Shown here in pieces: positions 26,801 through 36,178 of a DNA stretch of 64,000 nucleotides. The notes below the pieces were generated by a model. That model saw only the letters and a list, made by a program, of their open reading frames with translations. It did no database searches and was not told the DNA's origin. Source of the stretch: Bacillus marinisedimentorum (lineage in GTDB: Bacteria > Bacillota > Bacilli > Bacillales > Bacillaceae_O). The position numbers were made by a program, and so were the translations under genes. Where the stretch lies: positions 23,328 through 87,327 of the forward strand of contig NZ_LWBL02000050.1 of the NCBI RefSeq assembly GCF_001644195.2, given 5' to 3'. Numbering within the stretch: the stretch's first letter is position 1; each line of letters begins with the position of its first letter.

Positions 26801-27040
26801 GTATCGGAAAACAGTCCAACAGCTAAGCGCTATATTAATCATCGGAAAACCGGCAATGAAATAGCATTATTTGTACGGGAATATAAAAGGGATGACTCAT
26901 ATACTGCTGCTCCGTATACGTTTTTAGGTACTGCAGAACATGTCAGTCACTCAGGAGATAAGCCAATGAACTTTATATGGAGACTGAAAGAAGAAATGCC
27001 GCCAGCGATGGTGCCCAGAGCTAACAAAAACATTTTATAA
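23885..27040 (+). CDS. PLD-like / DEAH helicase with DUF3427 C-terminal region
   Basis: 1051 residues, GGGAGG upstream. An N-terminal helical region of about 130 residues precedes the PLD domain (LHAKAYMF, H227; YIGSSNISNPAL). The SF2 helicase has ATGVGKTVV (about 354), DEFHH (about 448), TATPERMDG and QQLGRGLRL (about 650). A long DUF3427-type C-terminus includes FHWQTQSRVSENSPTAKRY and TFLGTAEHVSHSGDKPMNF, as expected in this family. Its composition is clearly more A/T-rich than the genes on either side, suggesting separate acquisition. It is a relative of the upstream helicase with an added C-terminal domain. Confidence 0.92.
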   Translation: MLNSGIYEQIITQQLKEELINLSDSHFDIEKEPLDTEEARKVLSSYIQSVTRKALQYVRDSGTNDKEALLKQIKTCNDIILTLRDHLNDQEFAKMQIEEEGEVLTALYSKVNSLRGIGKQKTVRPVTSISQSSLFTGSHYEPNMLSEIKKEIQSADEIDMLVSFIKWSGLRVMIEELRKFTEEKEGKLRVITTSYMEATDYKAIIELSKLKNTEIKVSYDVDRTRLHAKAYMFRRNTGFSTAYIGSSNISNPALTTGLEWNLKVTEQDSFDVMMKFNATFESYWNDPEFKFFNGDIERDQEQLKMALKKKNANEQEVHFNFDIQPYYYQKEMLENLQVERDVYGRFRNLLIAATGVGKTVVSAFDYRRFKQQNPRNAKLLFVAHREEILKQSLDTFRAILKDFNFGDLLVGKNSPSSIDHLFISIQSFNSSKLYEKTTSDYYDYIIVDEFHHAAAPSYQKLLSHFQPKILLGLTATPERMDGKDIFSYFDHAVASEMRLTEAIDRKLLSPFQYFCVTDTVDLSKLKWSRKGYDIKELENVYTTNKIRSNQIIKSIYQYVTDIETVKGLGFCVSIEHAIYMADFFNKNSIPSVALYGGSDDETRKQAKDLLIKGEIKFIFVVDLYNEGVDIPEVNTVLFLRPTESLTVFLQQLGRGLRLSEHKECLTVLDFIGQAHKNYDFEEKFRALIGKTKHSVRYYVENGFFNLPKGCFIQLEKQAKEYILRNIKTSTNSRVNIISKLKHFTEDTGKELTLASFLTYHHMSLTDIYGKTGDRTFSRLKVEAGLIPEFESSMEKLLEKRIANLFHLNSRKLLKFLLGYLENFQSVTEEEELMEAIFYYSFYSHNPRKEGFASLKEALKKVVENPYFKTEIEEILQYNYEHLESLEYENDFSFSSPLGVHSKYSTSQVLAGLGYYTEEQSPAFREGAKYLEDKKVDVFFITLNKSEKDFSPSTLYEDYAINERLFHWQTQSRVSENSPTAKRYINHRKTGNEIALFVREYKRDDSYTAAPYTFLGTAEHVSHSGDKPMNFIWRLKEEMPPAMVPRANKNIL

Positions 27041-27051
27041 CTGAACTAAAA

Positions 27052-27076
27052 TAAGGTGTCAATCGGCACCTTTTTC
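27052..27076 (+). terminator. Terminator after the DUF3427 helicase
   Basis: AAGGTG-loop-CACCTT followed by TTTTC, 12 bp after the stop. It separates the upstream helicase block from the PLD-SNF2/Mod/Res cassette. Confidence 0.75.
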
Positions 27077-27198
27077 TTGTTTAAGTAGTTCCTATTATTT
27101 GGATACCACCAAATTCCCCCAACCACATACAAAATTCTACCAATATAATATAAAATAAGACTATAAAAAAGTTACCGTCTATTTCAGGGAGGTCAATC

Positions 27199-30100
27199 AT
27201 GCTCGGGAAAATGCTAGACAATAAAAAAACAGGATCAGTCGGGGATGCGCTAAAGCCTTACTTCAAAAAAGATGCGAAAGTGGCGGTCATGTCATCCCTT
27301 TTTACCATATATGCGTTTGAGTCCTTGAAGAAGGAACTGATGAAGGTGGAGGAACTGCGGTTTTTGTTCATCGATCCCGCTTTCACATCTGAGAAACATG
27401 CAAAAGGGCCGGTTGATCCGCAGCAGGCGGAACGGGAGCAGCGGCTGTCCGGGTCGGAGCTGGAGATCAAGCTTCGCAATGAGTTGTCGCAGGCGAAGGT
27501 TGCGAAGGAATGTGCGGCCTGGATCAGGTCGAAGGTGGAGATGAAGTCGCTGACATCGCCGCTGACGCCGACGCGGATGTTCCATGTCGAAAATAAAGAT
27601 GGTTCATCGGTTGCCATCCAGGGCAGTTCGGATTTCACGAGCAGCGGGCTCGGGTATACCTATTCGCCGGCACTTGCGATGAACACGCTGATTGATGATC
27701 AGCAGTTCACGAAAAAGTATATTGAATGGTTCAACGATATCTGGGACAATGAAGCAATTATCGAAGAGGTGAAGGATGAAGTTCTTGAGCGGATCGAGGT
27801 GCTGTATGAACATCACACGCCCGAGTTCCTTTACTATGTGACGCTTTACAATCTGTTCAGGGATTACCTTGAGGAATTTGATGAGGATGCGATCGTGAAG
27901 TCGAAGACGGGCTTCAAAGAGACGGTCATCTGGAACAAGCTTTACAAGTTCCAGAAAGACGGTGTGCTCGGAGCGATCGATAAGCTTGAGAAGCATAACG
28001 GCTGCATCATCGCCGACAGTGTCGGGCTCGGGAAGACGTTCGAGGCGCTGGCGGTCATCAAGTATTATGAGCTCCGGAACGACCGGGTGCTCGTGCTTTG
28101 TCCGAAAAAGCTGCGGGAGAACTGGCAGATTTTCACGCAGAACGACAAACGGAATGTGCTCGCCGACGACCGTTTCAATTATGATGTGCTGAACCATACG
28201 GATCTGAGCCGGCAGGGCGGGTTTTCCGGTGACATCAATCTTGCGACGGTGAACTGGAGCAATTATGATTTGATCGTCATCGATGAATCGCATAACTTCC
28301 GGAATAACGATGCGCGCAGCGACCATGAAACGCGCTACTCCAGGCTCATGAATGAAATCATCAAAGCGGGCGTGAAGACGAAGGTGCTGATGCTGTCGGC
28401 GACTCCTGTTAACAATAAAATGAATGATTTGAAAAACCAGGTCGCGTTCATCACCGAAGGCAAAGACGATGCGCTGCAGGATGTCGGCATCGAAAGCGTC
28501 GAGCAGGCGCTCCGCAAAGCACAGACGGTGTTCAACAAGTGGCTGAAGCTTCCGGACAGCGAACGGAAATCGGATGCGCTGCTTGAGATGCTGAACTTCG
28601 ATTATTTTAAACTGCTCGATGCCGTCACGATCGCAAGGTCACGAAAGCATATCGAGAAATACTACGATATGGCGGAAATCGGCAAGTTCCCGGCCCGGCT
28701 CAAGCCGAAGAACGTGTATGCGGATATTGATGTCCAGAATGAATTTCCGGCGATCAAGGAAGTCAATACGCTCATCAACCGGTTGAATTTGAGTGCGTAC
28801 TCGCCGTTAAGCTACGTCCTGCCCGAAAAACAGGACGAATACAGCCGCAAGTATGACCGGAAAATCAAGGGCGGCTCTGTTTTCAAGCAAATCGACCGCG
28901 AGCGCAGCCTCGTCCATTTGATGCGGGTGAACCTGTTGAAGCGGATGGAAAGCTCGATTCACTCGTTTGGCAAAACGGTCGCTTCGCTGCTAACGAAGAT
29001 TGACGACCTGCTTTACAGGCTCGATCACATCCAGCAGTATTCGGACGAGAATGTGACGATCAACGATATCGACATTGATGATGACGATGTGGAAAACATG
29101 CTTATCGGCTCGAAGGTGAAAGTACTGCTGCAGGACATCGACCGCGTCAAATGGAAGCAGGATCTGAAAGAGGATCAGCAGAAGCTGGAGCGGTTGCTTG
29201 TCGAAACGGCCAAAATCCAGGTGCCGCGCGATGCGAAGCTGACGAGATTGAAAGAATTGATTGCGGAAAAAATAACGAATCCGATCAATGACAACAACAA
29301 AAAGATCATCATTTTCACCGCCTTTGCGGATACGGCCGGCTATTTGTATGAAGAGCTGTCGGAGTGGATGACGGAGATGTATGGATTGAACAGTGCGCTT
29401 GTCACCGGATCCGGCGGCAACCAGACGACGCTTGGCGGTGCACAAAGGGATCTGAACTCGATCCTGACCCATTTTTCGCCGGTTTCCAAGGAACGGGGCA
29501 AGCTCGATACCGGTGTTGACGGCGAAATCGACTTGTTGATTGCGACAGACTGCATTTCCGAAGGGCAGAACTTGCAGGATTGCGATTATCTCATCAATTA
29601 TGATATCCACTGGAACCCGGTGCGGATCATCCAGCGCTTCGGCCGGATCGACCGGCTCGGGTCGAAGAATGATGTCATCCAGCTCGTGAACTTCTGGCCG
29701 AATATGGATCTTGATGAATACATCAACCTCGAAGCGCGCGTGAGCGGCCGGATGGTGCTGCTCGATATCTCGGCGACAGGGGAAGAGAATGTCATCGAGT
29801 ATGACGAAAAGAAACAGATGAATGATCTTGAATACCGGTCGAAACAGCTGAAGCAGCTTCAGGAGGAAGTGATCGATCTTGAGGATATTTCAGGCGGAAT
29901 TTCGATCACCGATTTGACGCTGAATGATTTTAAAATGGATTTGCTTGATTATATGCAGACAAACAAGAAGAAAATCGAAACGGCACCGCTCGGTCTGCAC
30001 GCCGTTTCGTCATTGCAGCTCGCACCTGCTGACGGCATGGAGCCGGGTGTCATTTTCTGCATCAGACAGCGCAATGCAAAAGCGAAAGTGAAGGACACGA

Positions 30101-30441
30101 GCGCGTTGTATCCGTACTATCTCGTTTTTATCGGCATGGACGGGGAAATCAAGCTCGGTCATTCGAAAACGAAGCAGATCCTCGACCTGTACCGGAAAGC
30201 CGCGTATGGACAGAAGGATGTGTTCAATGAATTGATCCATCAGTTCAATGAGGAAACAGGGGACATGAGCGACATGTCGGCCTACCGGGAGCTGTTTGAT
30301 CACGTCATCGAATTTGTGCTTGGCATCGTGGAGGAAAAGGGGATGGAATCGCTGTTCAGCCTCGGCAGCTCCAACCTGCTTGAAGACAGCGGCACGAACA
30401 CGGATGACTTTGAACTCGTATCATTTTTAATATTGAAGTAG
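27199..30441 (+). CDS. PLD-like / SNF2-family helicase (type III-associated)
   Basis: 1080 residues, AGGGAGG before ATG. The N-terminal 200 residues resemble a PLD fold (MFHVENKDG then IQGSSDFTSSGLG), with a degenerate HxK. The SNF2/SF2 motor has DSVGLGKTFEAL (about 272), DESHNFRN (about 361), LSATPVNN, and motif VI IQRFGRIDRLGS (about 811). The C-terminal 200 residues are unassigned. It opens a tightly spaced four-gene cassette with DUF4391, Mod and Res. It probably remodels or tracks along DNA for that system; this is inference. Confidence 0.9.
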   Translation: MLGKMLDNKKTGSVGDALKPYFKKDAKVAVMSSLFTIYAFESLKKELMKVEELRFLFIDPAFTSEKHAKGPVDPQQAEREQRLSGSELEIKLRNELSQAKVAKECAAWIRSKVEMKSLTSPLTPTRMFHVENKDGSSVAIQGSSDFTSSGLGYTYSPALAMNTLIDDQQFTKKYIEWFNDIWDNEAIIEEVKDEVLERIEVLYEHHTPEFLYYVTLYNLFRDYLEEFDEDAIVKSKTGFKETVIWNKLYKFQKDGVLGAIDKLEKHNGCIIADSVGLGKTFEALAVIKYYELRNDRVLVLCPKKLRENWQIFTQNDKRNVLADDRFNYDVLNHTDLSRQGGFSGDINLATVNWSNYDLIVIDESHNFRNNDARSDHETRYSRLMNEIIKAGVKTKVLMLSATPVNNKMNDLKNQVAFITEGKDDALQDVGIESVEQALRKAQTVFNKWLKLPDSERKSDALLEMLNFDYFKLLDAVTIARSRKHIEKYYDMAEIGKFPARLKPKNVYADIDVQNEFPAIKEVNTLINRLNLSAYSPLSYVLPEKQDEYSRKYDRKIKGGSVFKQIDRERSLVHLMRVNLLKRMESSIHSFGKTVASLLTKIDDLLYRLDHIQQYSDENVTINDIDIDDDDVENMLIGSKVKVLLQDIDRVKWKQDLKEDQQKLERLLVETAKIQVPRDAKLTRLKELIAEKITNPINDNNKKIIIFTAFADTAGYLYEELSEWMTEMYGLNSALVTGSGGNQTTLGGAQRDLNSILTHFSPVSKERGKLDTGVDGEIDLLIATDCISEGQNLQDCDYLINYDIHWNPVRIIQRFGRIDRLGSKNDVIQLVNFWPNMDLDEYINLEARVSGRMVLLDISATGEENVIEYDEKKQMNDLEYRSKQLKQLQEEVIDLEDISGGISITDLTLNDFKMDLLDYMQTNKKKIETAPLGLHAVSSLQLAPADGMEPGVIFCIRQRNAKAKVKDTSALYPYYLVFIGMDGEIKLGHSKTKQILDLYRKAAYGQKDVFNELIHQFNEETGDMSDMSAYRELFDHVIEFVLGIVEEKGMESLFSLGSSNLLEDSGTNTDDFELVSFLILK

Positions 30442-30452
30442 GTGAAGTGAAC

Positions 30453-31220
30453 ATGAGAGATTGGTTGATTCAAAGGTTTGAGATCCCGGCCCGGACGGTG
30501 CTGAACCGTAAAATCCCTAAGAAGGCGTTTTTCACGCAGGGCGATTTGTCGGCTTCTGAAAAGGAACTGTTCACTTCGCAGATCGAGGGGGTTTACTTGC
30601 TGAGTGTCATGAACCAGCAGAGCATCAACATCCCGGTGTTCAAAACCGAGGACATCAATTATGCAGAGGTCGTCTGGGTGTATGTGCAGCTGCGGACAGC
30701 CAAAAACGCCGGCCGGATCGTCAAAGCAGTCCATAAGGCGATTCCGAACCCGGTCGTGCTGATCATGGCATCGCCTGATGAAGAGATGATGCTGAGTGTG
30801 TGCCATAAATGGCTCAGCAGAAATGATAGGATGGAGATAGTGACGGAAGCGCCGGTGATGACCGGATGGTTCCGGGCCGCCGAAGAAGAGGGGCGCCCGT
30901 ACGGTCGGCTGCTCGACACCCTCGCTGTAACGAATCTGTCATTTGAAAACTTTTACACGTTCTATGACGATATCCGGCAGTGGGTGACGTGTGAAAAGGT
31001 CATTCCTCTTCTGGGAATGATGTCTGCTGACAGGGGGAACCGCACCAGCGTCCTTTCCGCACTGGAAAAGGCGGACGGATTACAAAAGGAAATCGATCAG
31101 CTGAAAAAAGAACAGAAAGGGCTGCTCGATTTCGGCGCCAAGATGGAGTTCAACATGAAAATTAAGCGACTCGAACAGCAATTGGACGGTCAATTACAAG
31201 CAATAAGGGAGTTGTGCTAA
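30453..31220 (+). CDS. DUF4391 domain protein of restriction cassette
   Basis: 255 residues from ATG 30453, 7 nt after AGGTGA; a GTG six bases earlier is less likely. The family region includes NRKIPKKAFF near the start and the block PNPVVLIMASPDEEMMLSVCHKWLS around residue 100, matching DUF4391 proteins found beside type III Mod/Res genes. The C-terminal coiled coil (LQKEIDQLKKEQKGLL, LEQQLDGQLQAI) suggests an adaptor. Its stop abuts the Mod start. The biochemical role is not known. Confidence 0.82.
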   Translation: MRDWLIQRFEIPARTVLNRKIPKKAFFTQGDLSASEKELFTSQIEGVYLLSVMNQQSINIPVFKTEDINYAEVVWVYVQLRTAKNAGRIVKAVHKAIPNPVVLIMASPDEEMMLSVCHKWLSRNDRMEIVTEAPVMTGWFRAAEEEGRPYGRLLDTLAVTNLSFENFYTFYDDIRQWVTCEKVIPLLGMMSADRGNRTSVLSALEKADGLQKEIDQLKKEQKGLLDFGAKMEFNMKIKRLEQQLDGQLQAIRELC

Positions 31221-33038
31221 GTGGAAAAAATGGACGGAAAGACATTTGATGTTGTGAATGACAACATCAGCAAGCTGAAAGAACTGTTTCCGGATGTATT
31301 CACGGAAAACAAAGTCGACATCGATAAACTGCGGCTTGCGCTCGGCGAAAATGTCGAGAAAGAGAAAGAGCGCTTCGAGTTCACCTGGAACGGCAAGACG
31401 GAAGCAATCCAGCTCGCCCAGAAACAGACAGCCGGCACATTGCGTCCGGCGAAGGAGGAGAGCGTCAACTGGGATACGACGCAGAACCTTTATATCGAAG
31501 GCGACAACCTGGAAGTGCTGCGCACCCTGCAGAATGCCTACCGGAACAAAGTGAAACTGATTTATATCGATCCGCCCTACAATACCGGCAAGGATTTCGT
31601 CTATAAAGATGACTTCAAGGACAATGTGAAGAGCTATAAAGAGAGGCTCGATGAAAACATGAAGTCGAATGCGGAGATCAGCGGCCGTTTCCATACCGAC
31701 TGGCTGAATATGATGTACCCGCGCCTGAAAATCGCCCGAAACTTTTTGACGGATGACGGGGTCATTTTCATCAGCATCGACGATCAGGAAGTCGACAACC
31801 TGAAGAAAATCTGCAATGAGATTTTCGGCGAAAACAATTTTGTCGCAAGCGTGATCTGGGAGCGGGCGTTTTCGCCGGTCAACACGAAAAAGCATTTTTC
31901 AGAGAACCATGATTACATACTCGTGTATGCGAAAAACCTTCCCGAACTTGAATGCTACGGCATCAAGCGCGACGATGAATCGAACGACAGGTATACGAAT
32001 CCGGATGACGATCCGCGGGGTCCGTGGACGTCCGGCGATTTGTCGGTTGGTCCGATCGTGCCGGCGAAGGTGTATGAAATCACGACGCCGTCCGGCCGCA
32101 AGGTCATGCCGCCGAGCGGGTACTGCTGGCGCCTGACGAGAGAGCGGTTTGAGGAGTTTGTCGCCGACAACCGCATCTGGTTCGGGGAAGACGGCAACAA
32201 TGTCCCGCGCATCAAGCGGTTTTTGAGCGAGGTCAAAACGGGCATCACGCCGATGACGGTATGGCGCTATACCGATGTCGGCCATTCCCAGGATGCGAAG
32301 CAGAAGCTCAAGGAACTGTTCGGCGGGAAAGCTTATTTCGATTATCCGAAATCGACCGGGCTGATCAAGCGGATGCTCGACTTGTACACAGATGACGATT
32401 CGCTCATCATGGACTTCTTTTCCGGCTCGGCGACGACCGCGCAGGCGATTTTTGAAAAGAACGCGGAAGACGGCACGAACCGCCGCTTCCTTCTCGTGCA
32501 GCTTCCGGAAGCGGTTGATGAGAAGTCGGAAGCCTATAAGGACGGGTACCGGACGATCAGCGATATCGCGATGGAACGGATCCGCCGGGCCGGCAAAAAA
32601 GTGCTGGCTGACAACAGCGATGAAGCGGGCCGGCTTGATGCCGGGTTCAAAGTGTTCAAGCTCGATGAAACGAACCTGAAAGTATGGGATGAGGAATCGC
32701 TGGATCTTGAACAGGATTTACTCGATCTCGTCGAACCGGTCAAAGAGGGCCGTTCGCAGGAAGATGTCGTGTATGAGATTTTGCTGAAGTACGGGGTTGA
32801 TCTGACGGTTCCGATCGAAAAGACGGAAATCGCCGGCAAGACGGTGTACTCGGCCGGGTTCGGTTATCTGCTCGTCTGCCTCGAACGCGATTTGACGCTC
32901 GATCAAATTGAAGAAATGGCGAAACAGCAGCCGGCGCGCATCGTTTTTTACGATGAAGGCTTCAAAGATGATACGGTCCGAACGAACGCCCAGCAGATCC
33001 TGAAACGGTACGGCGTCGAAGATATCCGGGTGATATAA
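31221..33038 (+). CDS. mod: Type III-like site-specific DNA adenine methyltransferase (Mod)
   Basis: 605 residues, GTG start with AAGGGAG 11 nt upstream. Motif IV DPPYNTGKDF is at about 117-126, and the SAM-binding motif I MDFFSGSATTAQAIF at about 397, the order of beta-class N6-adenine/N4-cytosine methylases. The segment between them (about 215-370) is the probable target-recognition domain. Type III Mod proteins both set sequence specificity and methylate one strand. It is flanked by DUF4391 and the Res gene 13 bp downstream. Confidence 0.93.
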   Translation: MEKMDGKTFDVVNDNISKLKELFPDVFTENKVDIDKLRLALGENVEKEKERFEFTWNGKTEAIQLAQKQTAGTLRPAKEESVNWDTTQNLYIEGDNLEVLRTLQNAYRNKVKLIYIDPPYNTGKDFVYKDDFKDNVKSYKERLDENMKSNAEISGRFHTDWLNMMYPRLKIARNFLTDDGVIFISIDDQEVDNLKKICNEIFGENNFVASVIWERAFSPVNTKKHFSENHDYILVYAKNLPELECYGIKRDDESNDRYTNPDDDPRGPWTSGDLSVGPIVPAKVYEITTPSGRKVMPPSGYCWRLTRERFEEFVADNRIWFGEDGNNVPRIKRFLSEVKTGITPMTVWRYTDVGHSQDAKQKLKELFGGKAYFDYPKSTGLIKRMLDLYTDDDSLIMDFFSGSATTAQAIFEKNAEDGTNRRFLLVQLPEAVDEKSEAYKDGYRTISDIAMERIRRAGKKVLADNSDEAGRLDAGFKVFKLDETNLKVWDEESLDLEQDLLDLVEPVKEGRSQEDVVYEILLKYGVDLTVPIEKTEIAGKTVYSAGFGYLLVCLERDLTLDQIEEMAKQQPARIVFYDEGFKDDTVRTNAQQILKRYGVEDIRVI

Positions 33039-33051
33039 GGGGGATGGAATT

Positions 33052-36039
33052 GTGAAGATTAAGTTTGATAAGCAGCAGTACCAGCTTGATGCCATCCAGT
33101 CCATCACCGATATTTTCGAAGGGCAGACGGTCAAAGCGTCCAACTTCACCGTCAGCATGGGCGATATCGTCGGCCAGGAAATCACCGAGCTCGGGATCGG
33201 CAACAAGCTCGAGCTGTCGGAAGCGGAAGTGCTCGAAAACGTGCAAAAGGTGCAGATGCGGAATCACCTGCAGAAAAGCCGGAACATCCAGGACTGGAAC
33301 TTCACTGTCGAAATGGAGACAGGGACAGGCAAGACATATGTGTACACCCGGACGATGTTTGAGCTGAACAAACGATACGGTTTTTCCAAGTTCATCATCG
33401 TCGTGCCGAGTGTCGCGATCCGCGAAGGGGTCTACAAATCGCTGCAGATGACAGAAGAGCATTTTGAACAGGAGTATCCGGGCCAGCACTGCCATTTTTT
33501 CAAATACGATTCGTCGAAGCTCGAGCAGGTGCGCGAGTTTGCGACGAGCACGAGTATCGAAGTGATGATCATCAACATCGACGCGTTCCGGAAAAGTTTT
33601 GACGACCCGGAGAAGGAAAACAAGGCGAACCTGATCCACCGCGAGCGCGACACGATGAACGGCAAAAAGCCGATCCAGTTCATCCAGGAGACGAATCCGA
33701 TCGTCATCCTCGATGAACCGCAGAGCGTCGATAACACCGGGAAGGCGAAGGAAGCGATCGCATCGCTGAATCCGCTCTGCAAGCTCCGTTATTCGGCGAC
33801 CCACCGCGAGACGTACAATCTGATGTATAAGCTCGACCCGGTCGATGCGTATGAGCAGAAACTCGTGAAAAAGATCGAGGTGCTGTCGATCAACTCGGAT
33901 GATGACTATAACGATCCGTACATCAAACTGCTTGATGTTTCGAATAAAAACGGCTATAAAGCGACGGTCGAACTCGATGTGCTGACGAAGAAGGGGACTG
34001 TGAAGCGGGCGAAGAAGGAAATCAATCCGAATTCGAAAAACGATCTGTACCTCGTCTCCGGTGAGCGCGATATATACCGCGGTTATGTCGTGGCTGGCAT
34101 CGACTGCCTCCCCGGCAATGAATCGGTCGAGTTCGAAAACGGCAGCGTCCTCCGGCTCGGCGAATCGGTCGGCGGGATTGATGATGATTTGCTGAAACGG
34201 TATCAGATTCGGGAAGCGATCCGGACGCACCTTGATAAGGAACTCAGGCTCGTCCACCGCGGCATCAAAGTGCTGACGCTGTTTTTCATCGATAAAGTCG
34301 AGAATTACCGCGTGTATCCGAAAGGGGAAGCATGGCAAAAAGGGAAATATGCCGGGATGTTTGAAGAGGAGTACAGCCACTTGATCAAGCAGCCGAAATA
34401 CCGGACGCTGTTTGAGGAGGATGCGTACATTTCCAATCACAAGGCGGAAGACGTGCATGACGGGTATTTTTCCCAGGACAAACAGGGCCACTACAAAGAC
34501 AGCAAGATGAATAAGGACGGCAGCCTGCGGTCGAACAAAGCGGACGAATCGGCGTTCGAGCTCATCATGAAGGAAAAAGAGCGGCTGCTCAGCTTCGATA
34601 CGCCGCTAAGGTTCATTTTTTCCCACTCGGCCCTGAAAGAAGGCTGGGACAACCCGAACGTCTTTCAGATCTGCACGCTCGTGGAAACGAAGGACCCGCT
34701 CACGAAGCGGCAGAAAATCGGGCGCGGACTGCGGCTTGCGGTCGACCAGGACGGGAGGCGCAGCTACGATGAGAACGTCAATATCCTGACGGTGATCGCC
34801 AACGAATCGTACCAGCAGTTCGCCGAGACGCTGCAAAACGAAATGGAAGAGGAAACCGGTGTCAAGTTCGGCTACCTTGAGGAGCACTCTTTTGCATTGA
34901 TACCGGTTCGTGATGAAGCGACAGGTGAAAGCAGGGAGATCGGCTATGAAACGTCCTCTGAAATTTTCTCGCACCTTGTCAAAGAAAACTATGTGACGAA
35001 ACAGGGCAAGGTGAAGGAAGCGCTGAAGGAAGCGATCGCATCCGAATCGTTTGCAGTTCCAGAAGCGTTTGAAGGGATGAAAGCCGACATCGAGCAGGTG
35101 ATCCGCAAGTCGATCAAGAAGCTGCCGGTTTTCAACAAGAAGGATGAAGCGGACATCAAGCTGAACAAGGAAGTGCTGCTCACGGACGAATTCAAGGAAC
35201 TGTGGGACCGCATCAAGTACAAGACGACATATTCCGTTGAGCTTGATGCCGAAACATTGAAGCAGCGCTCCATCGCCGAAATCCAGAAGCTCGACCGGTT
35301 CAAGGCGAGAAGGATCAGACGTGAGAATGCGCGCATCAACGTCGACCATTCGGGCATTTCCGGCGAAGGGCAGACGATGCGCGTCTATGAGGCAGATGAG
35401 GAAAAACGGCGCCTGCCTGACATCCTCCGCTACTTGCAGGAACAAACGAATCTGAAAAGGCGGACGCTCGTCGGTATTCTGATCGGCTCGAAGCGCCTTG
35501 ACGAATTTGAGAAAAATCCGCAGGCGTTCATGGAAGCGGTCATGAAGATCATCAACCGCGAAAAGAAAAAGCTCATCGTTGACGGCATCAAATATGAGCG
35601 GATCGGCGACCATGCCTTTTATGAGCAGTCGCTGTTCGAACACCAGGAGCTCGTCGGCTATATGAAGGCGAATGCGGTTGAAGTATCAAGCGGCAAATCC
35701 GTTTATAATTACATCCGCTATGACTCCAACATTGAGCGGGAATTTGCGGAAAGCTTGAATCACGATGATGATGTGAAGCTGTTCATCAAGCTGCCGTCCT
35801 CGTTCGTCATCGACACACCGCTCGGCAACTACAATCCGGACTGGGCCATCCTGGTGGAAAAAGACGGTGCCGAAACGCTCTACTTTGTGGTCGAGACGAA
35901 AGGGAGCACCGCCCAGGAAGACTTGCGTCTCACCGAACACGGCAAAATCATATGCGGACGCAAGCATTTTGAGGCGCTGGAAAACGGTGTGGCGTATAAG
36001 TTGGCCGATCAGTATGGGACATTCAAAGAGGGAATCTAG
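33052..36039 (+). CDS. res: Type III restriction enzyme Res subunit (helicase-endonuclease)
   Basis: 995 residues, GTG start after GGGGGATGG. SF2 motor: Walker A METGTGKTYVYTR (about 87-99), motif II ILDEPQSVD (about 218), SATHRE, and QKIGRGLRLAV (about 560). The C-terminal PD-(D/E)XK endonuclease reads YNPDWAILVEKDG then YFVVETKGS (about 928-950). With the upstream Mod it forms a type III ATP-dependent restriction complex. The full length and intact catalytic residues suggest it is functional. A terminator follows. Confidence 0.93.
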   Translation: MKIKFDKQQYQLDAIQSITDIFEGQTVKASNFTVSMGDIVGQEITELGIGNKLELSEAEVLENVQKVQMRNHLQKSRNIQDWNFTVEMETGTGKTYVYTRTMFELNKRYGFSKFIIVVPSVAIREGVYKSLQMTEEHFEQEYPGQHCHFFKYDSSKLEQVREFATSTSIEVMIINIDAFRKSFDDPEKENKANLIHRERDTMNGKKPIQFIQETNPIVILDEPQSVDNTGKAKEAIASLNPLCKLRYSATHRETYNLMYKLDPVDAYEQKLVKKIEVLSINSDDDYNDPYIKLLDVSNKNGYKATVELDVLTKKGTVKRAKKEINPNSKNDLYLVSGERDIYRGYVVAGIDCLPGNESVEFENGSVLRLGESVGGIDDDLLKRYQIREAIRTHLDKELRLVHRGIKVLTLFFIDKVENYRVYPKGEAWQKGKYAGMFEEEYSHLIKQPKYRTLFEEDAYISNHKAEDVHDGYFSQDKQGHYKDSKMNKDGSLRSNKADESAFELIMKEKERLLSFDTPLRFIFSHSALKEGWDNPNVFQICTLVETKDPLTKRQKIGRGLRLAVDQDGRRSYDENVNILTVIANESYQQFAETLQNEMEEETGVKFGYLEEHSFALIPVRDEATGESREIGYETSSEIFSHLVKENYVTKQGKVKEALKEAIASESFAVPEAFEGMKADIEQVIRKSIKKLPVFNKKDEADIKLNKEVLLTDEFKELWDRIKYKTTYSVELDAETLKQRSIAEIQKLDRFKARRIRRENARINVDHSGISGEGQTMRVYEADEEKRRLPDILRYLQEQTNLKRRTLVGILIGSKRLDEFEKNPQAFMEAVMKIINREKKKLIVDGIKYERIGDHAFYEQSLFEHQELVGYMKANAVEVSSGKSVYNYIRYDSNIEREFAESLNHDDDVKLFIKLPSSFVIDTPLGNYNPDWAILVEKDGAETLYFVVETKGSTAQEDLRLTEHGKIICGRKHFEALENGVAYKLADQYGTFKEGI

Positions 36040-36046
36040 ACAAGTG

Positions 36047-36090
36047 GGGCCAATGCCGGGATTGAGCCGGTGTTGGCCTTGATTATTTTG
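36047..36090 (+). terminator. Terminator of the type III cassette
   Basis: GGCCAATGCCGG pairs with CCGGTGTTGGCC around a 7 nt loop, then TTGATTATTTT. Confidence 0.75.
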
Positions 36091-36178
36091 GAAAGAACAG
36101 CCTTTCCGGCAGGTAAATAATGTATAATGGAAACGGGAGTAGACCGCTTAGCCAAAGCGTTTAGAGGGGGACATACAT

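Noticed and set aside
32962..34491. 509-codon open frame opposite the type III res gene
   Set aside because: Shadow of a strongly biased coding sequence; the res helicase motifs on the plus strand are intact. The same holds for other long minus-strand frames between 27 and 36 kb.
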